This document shows positions 55,691 to 64,000 of a DNA stretch of 64,000 bases, piece by piece. The stretch comes from Phlyctochytrium arcticum (lineage: Eukaryota; Chytridiomycota; Chytridiomycetes; Chytridiales; Chytridiaceae): NCBI GenBank assembly GCA_025602905.1, contig JAHLKI010000010.1, forward strand, positions 558,001 to 622,000. The letters are read 5' to 3'. Position numbers and translations under genes: made by a program. The notes beneath the pieces were generated by a model. That model saw only the letters and a list, made by a program, of their open reading frames with translations, was not told the origin of the DNA and did no database searches. The first letter of the stretch is position 1, and each line of letters opens with the position of its first letter.

Positions 55691-56252
55691 AAGTCAAAGA
55701 AGATTTCTGAAAGAAAGACATTGGCGAAACTGTAGTAGCCGAGACTACGAACTTGAATGCAACTAACAACTGACTGTTTAGAGTAGTTTATTCAAGCGTT
55801 AATGTATAGGGGTTCTATACAATCGACCTAACGTTCCTAGTTCTGAATCTCCGACAGGTTCTATCTGATCCCGCCCAAAAAACTCGCGTAACACAACTGT
55901 ACGATCTAAGTCTAATTGATCCCGCGCTTGAAGCCACGCTTCACTCTCCTACAGAAACGCGGTTTCGCATTGGAAATTCAAGTACCGTCGAAAGAAAAAT
56001 CTGGCGGACTTGATCACAAAATCTTTACCAATCACAAACAACTTTTGCGAAAGAGATCAAACTTTGAAGATTAGCTCTCCTCAACCTACGGACAAGTTGT
56101 GATCAGTACTTTTTCCCTTTCGGCGGGTTTTGTGCCATTTTTATGGTTTTACCGGTTGGGGTTTTGATTAGGCTGATATTTGAGAGGAAGTGTACGCAAA
56201 GAGCATAGGACATAGCGGACACAGCATAGGATACTCTCATGCTCAGGGGGAG
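55691..56252. other. Terminal internal part of copia element 2
   Basis: About 560 bases without recognisable pol sequence. TCTGATCCCGCCC and TTGATCCCGCGC words repeat near 55865 and 55918. Ends in the polypurine tract at 56243-56252. Confidence 0.4.
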
Positions 56253-56459
56253 TGTTATGAATCCGGTCAATGGGATGACCATTCTAGATCCTAATGCATT
56301 ACGTAAACACATGTACTAGTAACTCCGCTAGGGAGGATACAGGTTGAGAACTTAAGAACTTTACCGGATAACTGAATAGACTACAGATCCGAGGACCAAA
56401 AGCACACGCACACATAAGTTGTCTGTCAAACAGTGATCTCCATTAACAACATTACAACA
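56253..56459 (+). repeat. 3' LTR of copia element 2
   Basis: 207 bases, partner of the LTR at 51832. Its terminal bases supply the stop codon of the truncated hydroxylase-like frame read on the opposite strand. Confidence 0.85.
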
Positions 56460-56859
56460 CTTCATTTCTTTTGCTTGGCCCAGGTAAAGGGAGTCCCGAA
56501 AGTTTCAGACGAGCTGCAGCAACTCTGGCAGCAGCAATTTTTTCAAATCGTGTTGCGATCGGTTCGTCCAACAATGAGAGTAGTTGGAAAAACAATGAGA
56601 CGGGATTGGTGACGTAGAGTAGCCAATGCTCCAAGTACCCAGATTGGGCGGCATTCAATTCCTGGGCGAGACTCAGCGCCGGGATAATAATTCGGTACAG
56701 GTTGATGGACCCGGGGTGCCGAAAGACCCAGTAGTTGGTGAATAACACCCAGGCGGTCAGGCCCGGGGTGGATGCCAACACGTTTTCGAGGAAATTGGCT
56801 TTGCCGGATATATGGTAAATGTGGACGGGGACTTTTTCGTCATGGCGTTTATGGATTGC
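56460..56859 (-). pseudogene. 3' part of split fatty-acid-hydroxylase-like gene
   Basis: Continues the frame of the piece at 62206-62613 after the gypsy insertion, across the duplicated ATTGC. It reads IHKRHDEKVPVHIYHISGKA, NVLASTPGLTAWVLFTNYWV and ALSLAQELNAAQSGYLEHWL, fitting the second half of the fatty acid hydroxylase/sterol desaturase superfamily. Where the family has HxxHH this has HKRHD, and the third histidine box is not seen. The last codons (KRNEVL) and the stop run into the copia 3' LTR, so the original C-terminus is lost. Role, when intact, would be an ER membrane di-iron hydroxylase or desaturase; this copy should be dead. Confidence 0.65.
56855..56859 (+). repeat. Target site duplication ATTGC, left copy
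   Basis: Matches ATTGC at 62206-62210 on the other side of the gypsy element. Confidence 0.85.
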
Positions 56860-57098
56860 TATAACAGGATTAGCAGGGACGATGTTCCATTGGTGAGGTA
56901 TAACTTTGTTCAGTGTAAAGTACAGTTGACTAGTACTATTCTGTGGGGGTTGTCGGTTAAGCTACGGGGGAGGGGAAAACTACCGTAGGCTATATACTTG
57001 TAAAATGAAGGAAAGAAAAGACACGGCAGACACTGCGCAGCACGCGTCGCGCGACGCGTCTTGAAACTAACAAGGGATTGCGCAGTCAGCTTGTTACA
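56860..57098 (-). repeat. 3' LTR of gypsy element
   Basis: 239 bases; on the minus strand TGTAACAAGCTGAC...CCTGTTATA. The ends are TGT..ATA rather than TG..CA, defined by the flanking ATTGC duplication. Confidence 0.9.
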
Positions 57099-57120
57099 CT
57101 CCCCTACTTAGGAGCGAGCG

Positions 57121-60100
57121 TCAGCGTATGTTGTTCTTGGTCTTGTAGTCGCGAAGGATCTGAATGGCTGCAGGTCCTTTGAAGTTCTGTGTTGGCTCGT
57201 ACGTGTTCTCTTCGGATGGGTACCCTTTCCATTTGACTAGGTACTTGAGTTGGTTTCTGAACTTGCGATGGGCTTCGATGCGTTCAACTTCATAGTAAGC
57301 TTCGTCGTTGAAAAGTTGTGGTTCTGGTCGGGGGTCAACACGTCGATCGGGGAAGTTCTCCTGGGGGTCGATGTAGGGCTTCAGTTTACTGACGTGAAAG
57401 GTCGAATGCGCGCGGATGGTACTTGGGAGATCGAGGGTGTAGTTGTCTTTGTCGTCCTTGGCAGTGATCTTGAATGGGCCGAGCCAAAGGGGTTGCAATT
57501 TGGCTACGGGTCTATCACTGGTTGTTTCTTGGACGAGGCCTTGACTAGACAACATGACGCGGGTACCAATGTCGAGGGTAGAAGGGTTGCGATGCAGTTT
57601 GTTGTATTGCACGGCTTGTCTTTGTTGGGCTGCGGCGATCTGGTCCTGGGCAACCTTGATGGTGGCGTTGATGTGGTTGAGGTAATCGGCAGCGTCAGGG
57701 TTGGCGGGTTGAAAGGAGCTTGGTGGTGTCTTTGGGGTACGCGGGTGTTGTCCTGTGTCGAGGTAGAATGGGGTCATACCAGTCGTGGCGGAGACTGCGT
57801 CGTTGTGAGCGAACTCGGCGAAATGCAGCAAGTCTTCCCAGTTGGCCATATGGTGGTCGACAAATGCGCGTAAATAGGTCTTGAGTTCTTTGATCGTGAT
57901 TTCCGCGAGACCGTTTGTCTGTTGGTGTCGAGCTGTGGACATGTGTGCTGCGCAATCCAGCATCTTGAGTAATTCGGACCAAAATTTGCTGATGAACTTG
58001 GAATCGCGGTCTGAAACGATCATCTGTGGCAATCCGTGGAGCTTGAAAATGTTGGCCATAAACAATTCCGCGGTATCTTTGGCAGTTGCTGTCTTCCGTG
58101 TTGGTAGGAAATGGGCACGCTTGGACAAGCGATCCACCACCACTAAAATTGCGTTGCGTCCGGAAGAAGTCGTGGGGAGGTCTGGGATGAAGTCCATCGA
58201 GATCTGACTCCATCTGGTCGTTGGGGTTGGCAAAGGGTGTAAAAGTCCAATGGGTAGGTGTGTCGATGATTTGTTGCGTTGGCAGGCGTCACAAGACTTG
58301 ATGTACTGTCGGATGTGCTTATACATCTTGGGCCAATAGTAGAATCTTGCTAGCGCTTCGAATGTTCTGTGTATACCAAAGTGTCCAGCGATGTGTGTGT
58401 CATGGTGGGTCTGGAGCAAGTTGGTTCGTTGTGAGTGTGGTACGTATATCCGATCATGGAAAAATACGAGTCCGTCATTGTGTTTGAGGTGGGCAAGTCG
58501 GGGATGTTCGTCTTTCGCAACTTGGTCAATGGGTTTCTTCAAAAGTTTGATCAAATTTTGAAGTTCAGTGTCTTTCAATGTCCCTTGGGTCAATGTGTTG
58601 AGGGGGGTTTCCGTGGTGAAGATTGTTGTGTTAATGTCGTAATTGTTGAGTGGGGTTCGACATTTGGTACATTTGGGCGCAAGATCTGCTCTCCTAGAGA
58701 GTACATCTGCAACGGTGTTCAGTTTGCCTGGTCCATATCCGATGCGGAAATCATATGATTGAAACTCCATGACCCATCTAACTTGGCGTCGTGTCAGATG
58801 GTGTTGGTCTTGCAACCATTTCAAAGATTCGTGGTCGGATACTACGTTGAATTCCCTTCCTTCCAGATAATGTCTCCAGACTCTGAGAGCATCGTGAATG
58901 GCGAGGAGTTCTTGTTCGCGAGTATCGTAGCCTAGTTCCGCAGAGGTCATTTTGCGTGAGTGATATGCAACGGGTCGAATGGATTTGCCGTCATCCTGGC
59001 CGAGCCATGCGCCGATAGCAAAGCCAGAGGCATCGGGGTAGACAACAGTGGGTAGTTGAGGGTCAAATGTGCGTAGGACGGGTGCGGATGTGGCTAAGTC
59101 CTTCAGGGCAATAAAGGTCTTTTCGCATTCCGGTGTCCAGATCCAAGGTTGTTCCTTTCGAAGGAGGTCAGTGAGAGGGGTAGCGAGTGAAGCCAGATTC
59201 TTGAGGGAGGCATGGAAGTAATTGACAAGTCCCATAAAGGATCTAACATCAGCAACGCTCTCGGGTCGGGGCCAGTCCTTGACTGCTTGCACTTTCTTTG
59301 GGTCCAGCTTGATTCCTTCGGCTGAGACCACATAACCCAAGAAATCAACTTCATCCTTGAAGAAGTCGCATTTCTTTTGGTTAGCGTACAATTTGTGATC
59401 TCGCAGTGCTTGGAGGACTTGTTCAATGTGGTGGAGGTGCTCATCCTCCGATGTCGAGTAGATCAAAATGTCGTCGAGGTAAACAATGCAGAATATGTCC
59501 AGGAAGGGTCGTAGAACATCATTCATAAGTTTCATGAAGGTTGCTGGGGCATTCGTCAATCCAAAAGGCATAACAAGGAACTCGTAATGGCCATAACGCG
59601 TCCTGAATGCGGTCTTTGGGATATCTTGGGTTGCAACGCGTATCTGCCAGTAGCCAGCCTTCAGGTCAATCTTGCTGAATACCTTTGCGCCATTCAAGCG
59701 GTCCATAAGCTCATCCATTCGTGGCAATGGATAGCGGTTCTTGATGGTCAGTTTGTTCAAGGCCCGGTAATCTACGCACATGCGTAAATCTTTGCTGTCC
59801 TTTTTGGTGGTGAAAAGGATGGGGGCGCCATACGGGCTACTGGATGGGCGAATATATCCAGCGTCGAGTAATGCAGCGAGTTGGCGTCGTAGTTCCTCTA
59901 ACTCAAGTGGTGACAAGTGGTACGTTGGTCTCCAGGGGGTCTTTGTTTCGTCTGAGAGTGGGATGGTGTGATCAACAGATCGTTCAGGTGGTAGTCCAGG
60001 AGGTAATTCATCGGTGAAAACATCGTTGAATGCCTGGAGTAAAGCATCCAACTTAGCATTTAGGGTCTGATGGCGTGCGTTCTGATCGGTCTTGAGAAAA

Positions 60101-60864
60101 ACGGCATACAATTGACTCTTCTTCTTATTCACGAGTCGCTTGATTGCCTTTGCTGAGATCAAGTTGAGTGTCGCTGGTGTCTGTGGGGTTTTCTCCGGTC
60201 GTTGCGCGTGCCATCGCACCAATTTGCCTTGGTTGTTGCTAAACTTCAGTGTGCCATTGTTGTAATCTATCTTAGGGTCCCGCCATTTGAACCAAGGAAT
60301 TCCCAAGATGATGTCGTATCGGATGTCGGCGACGATAAAATCGCCTTGTTCGGTATGCGTTCCCACAGCATAGTGAACGTTCTTCACATAGCCGTCGCAC
60401 AGTTTGCTTGAACCATCTGCCATCGAGAAAACTGCGTCGGGTAGAAGCTTCACTTCCAAGTTGAGTTCTCTAACCAAGTGGCGGCTAATATACATTTGAT
60501 TTCCTCCGTTGTCGGCCAAAATGTTAATTGGGCGTGTCCGTTGTGCCTTCAAAGTGCCTTTGAACAATAACAGCTCGTGGTCGGGGACGGCTGTCGTGTT
60601 GAATTTTGTCAGGCAGTATGGAACCACGTCAATCAACGGTGGACGGGAGGGAATCTCGGGGGTGTCGGGGGTGTCGTCAGGAGTCGGTGAAGTCAGGGTG
60701 TTGTTTGTATCAGTAAGTGTTACCAGTGTGTGATCGTCGGGGGGCTGGATGTCGTCCATAAGGCATTGCCTACTTGCACTTATGTCGACTTGGAGTTTCC
60801 CTGCATCTTGTTGTTCAGAGGGCATTGGGTAAAAGTGTGTCCGGTCTGTCTGCATCGGAAACAA
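57121..60864 (-). CDS. Gypsy Pol polyprotein (PR-RT-RH-IN-chromodomain)
   Basis: 1247-codon open frame. Protease: [17 protein letters not shown], with DNG where most aspartic proteases have D(S/T)G. Reverse transcriptase: [36 protein letters not shown] and the YLDDILIYS (YxDD) site. RNase [45 protein letters not shown]. Integrase: HHCC finger ([27 protein letters not shown]), catalytic [17 protein letters not shown] and a Glu in [12 protein letters not shown]. Chromodomain: [20 protein letters not shown] then [14 protein letters not shown]. It overlaps gag by 85 bases in the -1 frame; the ATG at 60864 is probably not the natural start, since expression should come by frameshifting from gag. 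Confidence 0.95.
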   Translation of the reverse strand: MFPMQTDRTHFYPMPSEQQDAGKLQVDISASRQCLMDDIQPPDDHTLVTLTDTNNTLTSPTPDDTPDTPEIPSRPPLIDVVPYCLTKFNTTAVPDHELLLFKGTLKAQRTRPINILADNGGNQMYISRHLVRELNLEVKLLPDAVFSMADGSSKLCDGYVKNVHYAVGTHTEQGDFIVADIRYDIILGIPWFKWRDPKIDYNNGTLKFSNNQGKLVRWHAQRPEKTPQTPATLNLISAKAIKRLVNKKKSQLYAVFLKTDQNARHQTLNAKLDALLQAFNDVFTDELPPGLPPERSVDHTIPLSDETKTPWRPTYHLSPLELEELRRQLAALLDAGYIRPSSSPYGAPILFTTKKDSKDLRMCVDYRALNKLTIKNRYPLPRMDELMDRLNGAKVFSKIDLKAGYWQIRVATQDIPKTAFRTRYGHYEFLVMPFGLTNAPATFMKLMNDVLRPFLDIFCIVYLDDILIYSTSEDEHLHHIEQVLQALRDHKLYANQKKCDFFKDEVDFLGYVVSAEGIKLDPKKVQAVKDWPRPESVADVRSFMGLVNYFHASLKNLASLATPLTDLLRKEQPWIWTPECEKTFIALKDLATSAPVLRTFDPQLPTVVYPDASGFAIGAWLGQDDGKSIRPVAYHSRKMTSAELGYDTREQELLAIHDALRVWRHYLEGREFNVVSDHESLKWLQDQHHLTRRQVRWVMEFQSYDFRIGYGPGKLNTVADVLSRRADLAPKCTKCRTPLNNYDINTTIFTTETPLNTLTQGTLKDTELQNLIKLLKKPIDQVAKDEHPRLAHLKHNDGLVFFHDRIYVPHSQRTNLLQTHHDTHIAGHFGIHRTFEALARFYYWPKMYKHIRQYIKSCDACQRNKSSTHLPIGLLHPLPTPTTRWSQISMDFIPDLPTTSSGRNAILVVVDRLSKRAHFLPTRKTATAKDTAELFMANIFKLHGLPQMIVSDRDSKFISKFWSELLKMLDCAAHMSTARHQQTNGLAEITIKELKTYLRAFVDHHMANWEDLLHFAEFAHNDAVSATTGMTPFYLDTGQHPRTPKTPPSSFQPANPDAADYLNHINATIKVAQDQIAAAQQRQAVQYNKLHRNPSTLDIGTRVMLSSQGLVQETTSDRPVAKLQPLWLGPFKITAKDDKDNYTLDLPSTIRAHSTFHVSKLKPYIDPQENFPDRRVDPRPEPQLFNDEAYYEVERIEAHRKFRNQLKYLVKWKGYPSEENTYEPTQNFKGPAAIQILRDYKTKNNIR

Positions 60865-61802
60865 GCGCCGCGCTTTTTGAGTCGCTCTCGTTCTTCGTTC
60901 GAGAGTTTCTGAAGTTTCGGTGCTTGACTTCCTGTTACTGCATTAAGATCCATTGGTTGGACGCCGCCGTTGTCGACAGTGGGAGAACTATAGGTCGCGG
61001 AGCTGCCTTCCCTGGTGTTTGAGGCATAGTCCGTCTTGCGTCCTTTCTGGTGATAATTCTCGATTTGGTCAAGCCTCTCGGCTTCGTCGGCGACTTCCTT
61101 GTAGCTACTGACTCTGTTGTTGAGCTCGAGTTGTTTTTGGATGTGGGGTTTTAATCCGCGGAGAAATTTGTCAAGTTGTTCCGCGTCCGAAAAGTCGTCG
61201 ATTTCAAGAGCCAAAGCGTCGAATTTGTTTTTATAGTCTTGAACTGACTTAATCTGTTTCAATGCTGTGATCTCATCACGGGCATTCTTCTTGGTGTTGA
61301 TTGGCGAAAAATCTCTCTTGAGGGCAACTTTCAAATCAAGCCAAGTGGTAATGCGGGTGCCAGAAGTCTCCGGGTTTTGATGACAATGTCTTTGCCACCA
61401 GACTTCAGCGAGACTTTCAAGGTGAACAGTGGCCATGGACAATTTGTCGTATTCCGTCATGTTGGTGGCTTCGAAATACTTGTCCAGGTTGGTGCAAAAG
61501 GTTCGAATGATTGCTGCGCTACGTTGGCCTTTGTACGATTTGAGACGACCGTGCAGGACTTTGACTAAGTCCGGGGGCGACGAGGTGGGTGCATTAGGTC
61601 TCTCAGGGGGTGTAGTCGTTTGGTTGCTCAACGCAGACTGCATGCTCTGCATGGCGGCAAACATGCTGTCCATCCTCGCTCCTTGGGTGGCCGTCATTTC
61701 TTGCATTTGGCGGTAGGAGTTTTGAAGGTCAGTATGTTGTTGGGTCAACTCAATGAGTCTCGCCATCGCTTGCTCTGCCGTCAGTTCGGTGGGTGTTGTC
61801 AT
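60780..61802 (-). CDS. Gypsy Gag protein
   Basis: About 340 residues from ATG 61802 (the open frame extends upstream without ATG to a stop near 61934). A coiled-coil start ([20 protein letters not shown]), the retrotransposon gag core ([74 protein letters not shown]) and a CCHC zinc knuckle [14 protein letters not shown] near the end. Forms the capsid that packages element RNA. The reading frame ends eight codons after the slippery heptamer. Confidence 0.92.
   Translation of the reverse strand: MTTPTELTAEQAMARLIELTQQHTDLQNSYRQMQEMTATQGARMDSMFAAMQSMQSALSNQTTTPPERPNAPTSSPPDLVKVLHGRLKSYKGQRSAAIIRTFCTNLDKYFEATNMTEYDKLSMATVHLESLAEVWWQRHCHQNPETSGTRITTWLDLKVALKRDFSPINTKKNARDEITALKQIKSVQDYKNKFDALALEIDDFSDAEQLDKFLRGLKPHIQKQLELNNRVSSYKEVADEAERLDQIENYHQKGRKTDYASNTREGSSATYSSPTVDNGGVQPMDLNAVTGSQAPKLQKLSNEERERLKKRGACFRCRQTGHTFTQCPLNNKMQGNSKST
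60795..60801 (-). promoter_or_regulatory. Programmed -1 ribosomal frameshift heptamer GGGAAAC
   Basis: On the minus strand gag codons CAG GGA AAC contain G GGA AAC, a canonical X XXY YYZ slippery site. Slipping one base back moves ribosomes from the gag frame exactly into the pol frame (pol reads GGG AAA CTC). It lies inside the 85-base gag/pol overlap and ahead of the gag stop at 60780. Confidence 0.75.
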
Positions 61803-61826
61803 TCTTGATGGAAGTCGAACGGTCAA

Positions 61827-61925
61827 TGGGTTGAGTGGGTCGGTGGGTCCGGTGGGTCCGGTGGGTTCAGTGGGTTCAGTGGGTTCGGTGGGTTCAGTGG
61901 GTTCAGTGGATTCAGTGGGTCGGTG
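61827..61925 (+). repeat. GTGGGTTCA/GTGGGTCCG minisatellite in the gag leader
   Basis: About ten 9-base units. On the minus strand they would code Pro-Thr-Glu repeats in phase with gag, but the only ATG is downstream, so they belong to the leader. Confidence 0.85.
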
Positions 61926-61943
61926 TTGGTACTATTAGGCAAA

Positions 61944-61966
61944 GAATCGAATGGGTGGTGCTACCA
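61944..61966 (-). other. Gypsy primer-binding site
   Basis: Directly after the 5' LTR the minus strand reads TGGTAGCACCACCCATTCGA; its complement ends in ...TACCA with a TCGAAT T-loop-like word, as expected for pairing with a tRNA 3' end. tRNA identity not determined. Confidence 0.65.
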
Positions 61967-62205
61967 TATAACAGGATTAGCAGGGACGATGTTCCATTGG
62001 TGAGGTATAACTTTGTTCAGTGTAAAGTACAGTTGACTAGTACTATTCTGTGGGGGTTGTCGGTTAAGCTACGGGGGAGGGGAAAACTACCGTAGGCTAT
62101 ATACTTGTAAAATGAAGGAAAGAAAAGACACGGCAGACACTGCGCAGCACGCGTCGCGCGACGCGTCTTGAAACTAACAAGGGATTGCGCAGTCAGCTTG
62201 TTACA
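61967..62205 (-). repeat. 5' LTR of gypsy element
   Basis: 239 bases, read as identical to the copy at 56860-57098. Confidence 0.9.
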
Positions 62206-62210
62206 ATTGC
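62206..62210 (+). repeat. Target site duplication ATTGC, right copy
   Basis: Second copy of the 5-base host duplication; also the last bases of the 5' half of the split gene. Confidence 0.85.
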
Positions 62211-62613
62211 TCGACACAATGACGGGACTGTTACTCCGTGAAGAAGCCGGTGAGCAAAGTAGTGGAATGTATCAAAGCATAAAATAGATGGCGGTGGTTG
62301 ATAAGATGATGTCCAGGGGATGAAAACTCCAGTCGAGTCCCTCGGTCGCGACTCGAGACAGGATATGCTTGACCAAAAGAAAGACGGGCAGAACCGACGT
62401 GACGAATAAATCCCAAAAGTTTTCCGAAGTGTACCGGTGCGTGTCACCCAGACGACGTTTCAGGACTTGACGGTTAAAGTAGAGATAATTCGTCCATTGC
62501 TCAAATAGATATTGATGGGTGATGAGGAAGGCACTGAATAGGCCAGGCCCCACGGCTGTTAGCTCAATCGTTGGCAATGCATCCATCATACTCGAGTATA
62601 GAATCACCCACAT
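62206..62613 (-). pseudogene. 5' part of split fatty-acid-hydroxylase-like gene
   Basis: ATG at 62613 opens MWVILYSSMMDALPTIELTA, a hydrophobic run (VGPGLFSAFLITHQYLFEQW), LFVTSVLPVFLLVKHILSRV and PLDIILSTTAIYFML. One extra base near 62275 then shifts the frame; the next phase gives FDTFHYFAHRLLHGVTVPSL, which carries the first histidine box (HYFAHRLLH) of fatty acid hydroxylases and sterol desaturases. The gypsy element interrupts the gene at CysArgAlaIle (ATTGC). The 3' half is at 56460-56859. The frameshift suggests the gene was already failing, or decayed after insertion. Confidence 0.65.
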
Positions 62614-62618
62614 AATTG

Positions 62619-64000
62619 TTACTTATTACAATCGGGAAGAGCAGGCGGTGTAGACCTGAGTCTGGGCGTGCAGCTGGGCACTCTTTCGTAAGTTCGTAAG
62701 CAGATTCGCAGCCACCTGACCCTTGGGGACACTGGGACACCCCGCGCAGGACCACTGCGCGACCACGCTCCTCTGCCCAAGCTGATATAGGCAAGACAAC
62801 GGACGATGAAGGACAAATGACAACGAAAAAGGACAAAAGACAAAGGACAAAATACAATAGAAAAAAAAAAGACAAAAGAAAGACAAAAAAACCCGCCAAT
62901 GTCAAGCTCCGGATTTTCCCACGGCAACTTGTCCGGGACCGGTAGGACGTGAGGCCTGAGATTACTATACTTGGCTGATCGCAGCAATTTGCTCGCGTAC
63001 ATCCAAACATAGTAATCGCCGGCCAAAACCACAGACTTACTAAATGAACCGTCTTTGTCAGGATAGTTGACTTTCGCCAAGAATGTCTCGATATTGTCCA
63101 TCACTGGTTCCAAATCGAGAGCGGACTTCATAGGGTTGTTGTCGCTGCCGATAATGTGGAAATCCTCTTGCGATCCGGCCTTGGTAGCCATACTGTAGGC
63201 ATACATTTTTTTGGACAAAACTTCACCGTTACGTAGTTCCGCATACGTCTGCGTTGCGGGAGCACACAGGACTGAGGGAATCCATGTGGTGTCCTGCAAC
63301 ACAGAAGCTAGAACATCGGTGATTGCAGGAGGAAGAGGTGGCAGTTCCCTGTGAAGCTTTACCGCATAGTTGGCGGTGGTCCTCGCACTCGTAAACTTTC
63401 CGGGTGCGTTTGCGGCATCTGGTACAGGGCGGACTTGACACCAATGGAAGTCATCAATGGTGACGACCAAGAGTGGGTCATTCTCCAAAATATCTTTCAC
63501 AACGCGCTCGTGGGCCGTCATGATCATGTTGTTCATCCGCGTAATCGATTTTGACGGATGATAGCCCAGATTCACCCGTGAAAGAAGCCGTTGGTCTGTG
63601 TGGGATCCCGTGATGAAGACAGATCCGATATATCGTTTGACGTAATCAGTCTTCCGGTCCATACACTGTCCCTCATAGCATATGGCAAAGATCAAGTGCC
63701 GCTTCATTCGATCGTTGTAGAGAACAGAATACCGGCTTTCGTCATGTCCGACCATGAGTGACTTGAGCTCATATAGGCGGGGATACTGAGCGACAAATTC
63801 ATCCATCTCGACGAACGGATTTCCTCCGAACGGATGAGCAATGAAGTTGCGCATTTCTTGGTGAAAATCAGCAAGAGTCGCAGGAGATGGTCCTGATGTT
63901 TCAGAAATATCAACATCATTGCCTTCAGGTTCCGGAAGCTCGAAGTCCGTCATCAAGATGACACTGCCATTCGCAACCGCATCGACAACGTTGTCGTCAC
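62619..64000 (-). CDS. Unrecognised gene, 5'-truncated by the window edge
   Basis: The minus-strand frame is open from the right edge (no stop before 63998) to 62619. The protein-like part covers about 62910-64000: YPRLYELKSLMVGHDESRYS, RYIGSVFITGSHTDQRLLSR, NLGYHPSKSITRMNNMIMTA, LLVVTIDDFHWCQVRPVPDA and SVVLAGDYYVWMYASKLLR. The remainder is read through a pyrimidine-rich stretch (FFCLSFVFFFS) and is probably an intron, with the donor near 62908. An ATG at 63953 is in frame but need not be the start. The Asp-rich IDDFHW block and the position among mobile elements suggest a transposon-borne gene, perhaps DUF6589-like; this is a guess. Confidence 0.45.
   Translation of the reverse strand, partial: DDNVVDAVANGSVILMTDFELPEPEGNDVDISETSGPSPATLADFHQEMRNFIAHPFGGNPFVEMDEFVAQYPRLYELKSLMVGHDESRYSVLYNDRMKRHLIFAICYEGQCMDRKTDYVKRYIGSVFITGSHTDQRLLSRVNLGYHPSKSITRMNNMIMTAHERVVKDILENDPLLVVTIDDFHWCQVRPVPDAANAPGKFTSARTTANYAVKLHRELPPLPPAITDVLASVLQDTTWIPSVLCAPATQTYAELRNGEVLSKKMYAYSMATKAGSQEDFHIIGSDNNPMKSALDLEPVMDNIETFLAKVNYPDKDGSFSKSVVLAGDYYVWMYASKLLRSAKYSNLRPHVLPVPDKLPWENPELDIGGFFCLSFVFFFSIVFCPLSFVLFRCHLSFIVRCLAYISLGRGAWSRSGPARGVPVSPRVRWLRICLRTYERVPSCTPRLRSTPPALPDCNK

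Larger units (their letters stand above)
51832..56459 (+). mobile_element. Degenerate Ty1/copia LTR retrotransposon, element 2
   Basis: Direct LTRs at 51832-52047 and 56253-56459, both TGTTATGA...ACATTACAACA, sharing TAATGCATTACGTAAACAC, GTACTAGTAACTCCGCTAGG and GACTACAGATCCGAGGACC. The 5' copy has an extra ATTAC. A polypurine tract (CTCAGGGGGAG) precedes the 3' LTR. Internal remnants appear in the copia order: gag with zinc knuckle, pre-integrase segment, then the start of the reverse transcriptase. Flanks AAGCA and CTTCA do not match, so the target duplication is lost or the ends have been rearranged. Not related in LTR sequence to element 1. Confidence 0.85.
56860..62205 (-). mobile_element. 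Complete Ty3/gypsy chromovirus-type retrotransposon
   Basis: 5346 bases on the minus strand. LTRs of 239 bases at 61967-62205 (5') and 56860-57098 (3') read identical by eye. Flanked by a perfect ATTGC duplication. Internal order: primer-binding site, gag with CCHC knuckle, -1 frameshift heptamer, pol with protease, reverse transcriptase, RNase H, integrase and C-terminal chromodomain, then polypurine tract (TAGGGGAG). Both frames are uninterrupted. All this points to a young, possibly active insertion, which split a hydroxylase-like gene. Chromodomain Ty3/gypsy elements integrate near heterochromatin marks. Confidence 0.95.

Noticed and set aside
51827..56464. Target site duplication for copia element 2
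   Set aside because: The five-base flanks (AAGCA and CTTCA) do not match.
56460..56781. Stand-alone 109-residue membrane protein gene
   Set aside because: Its frame continues upstream into the gypsy target site and matches the other half of the hydroxylase-like gene at 62.2-62.6 kb; its stop codon lies in a copia LTR.

Overview
The window is nuclear DNA of a fungus that probably still builds a flagellum (a zoosporic, chytrid-like lineage). Genes are split by short GT-AG introns, mostly 45 to 70 bases (one GC-AG candidate). Fungal housekeeping genes (MET5, MET16, SLC1, PAH1, ATP18, QCR10) sit close to two genes usually tied to cilia: an LRRC56/ODA8-like leucine-rich repeat protein and an MYCBP/FAP174-like protein. 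The lineage is inferred from these two; no species is claimed. There are no operons, CRISPR arrays or convincing tRNA/rRNA genes.

Layout. 0.1-9.5 kb is gene dense: PLAC8 protein, uracil-DNA glycosylase (-), Qcr10, LRRC56-like (-), a TFIIIC tau55-type subunit, ATP synthase subunit j (-), a PAQR receptor-like membrane protein and MYCBP (-). 9.5-14.7 kb is poor in clear genes: a weak hypothetical gene, a decayed coding stretch and small tandem repeats. 14.7-39.7 kb is again gene rich: a Ki-67/RepoMan-type PP1-binding protein, lipin phosphatidate phosphatase, a small serine palmitoyltransferase subunit (-) divergent from a lysophosphatidate acyltransferase, a tandem pair of unknown genes, mitochondrial ribosomal protein uL5, peroxin PEX1 (-), PAPS reductase (-) divergent from sulfite reductase beta, and an F-box gene followed at 40.4 kb by its broken copy.

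From about 41 kb onward mobile DNA dominates. There are two decayed Ty1/copia elements with LTRs (43.07-46.26 and 51.83-56.46 kb), a GATA transcription factor, a spliced MULE-type transposase with a SWIM zinc finger, and an apparently complete chromodomain Ty3/gypsy element (56.86-62.21 kb, minus strand) with LTRs that read as identical and a perfect 5-base target duplication. The gypsy element splits a fatty-acid-hydroxylase-like gene whose 3' end is also cut off by a copia LTR. An unrecognised reading frame runs off the right edge.

Functional themes: membrane lipid synthesis (Pah1, Slc1, the SPT small subunit and the broken hydroxylase), sulfate assimilation (Met16 and Met5 from one shared promoter region), mitochondrial energy and translation (Qcr10, Atp18, uL5m), and flagellar parts (LRRC56, MYCBP). 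Exon borders were placed by hand from splice consensus and frame, so single borders may be off.
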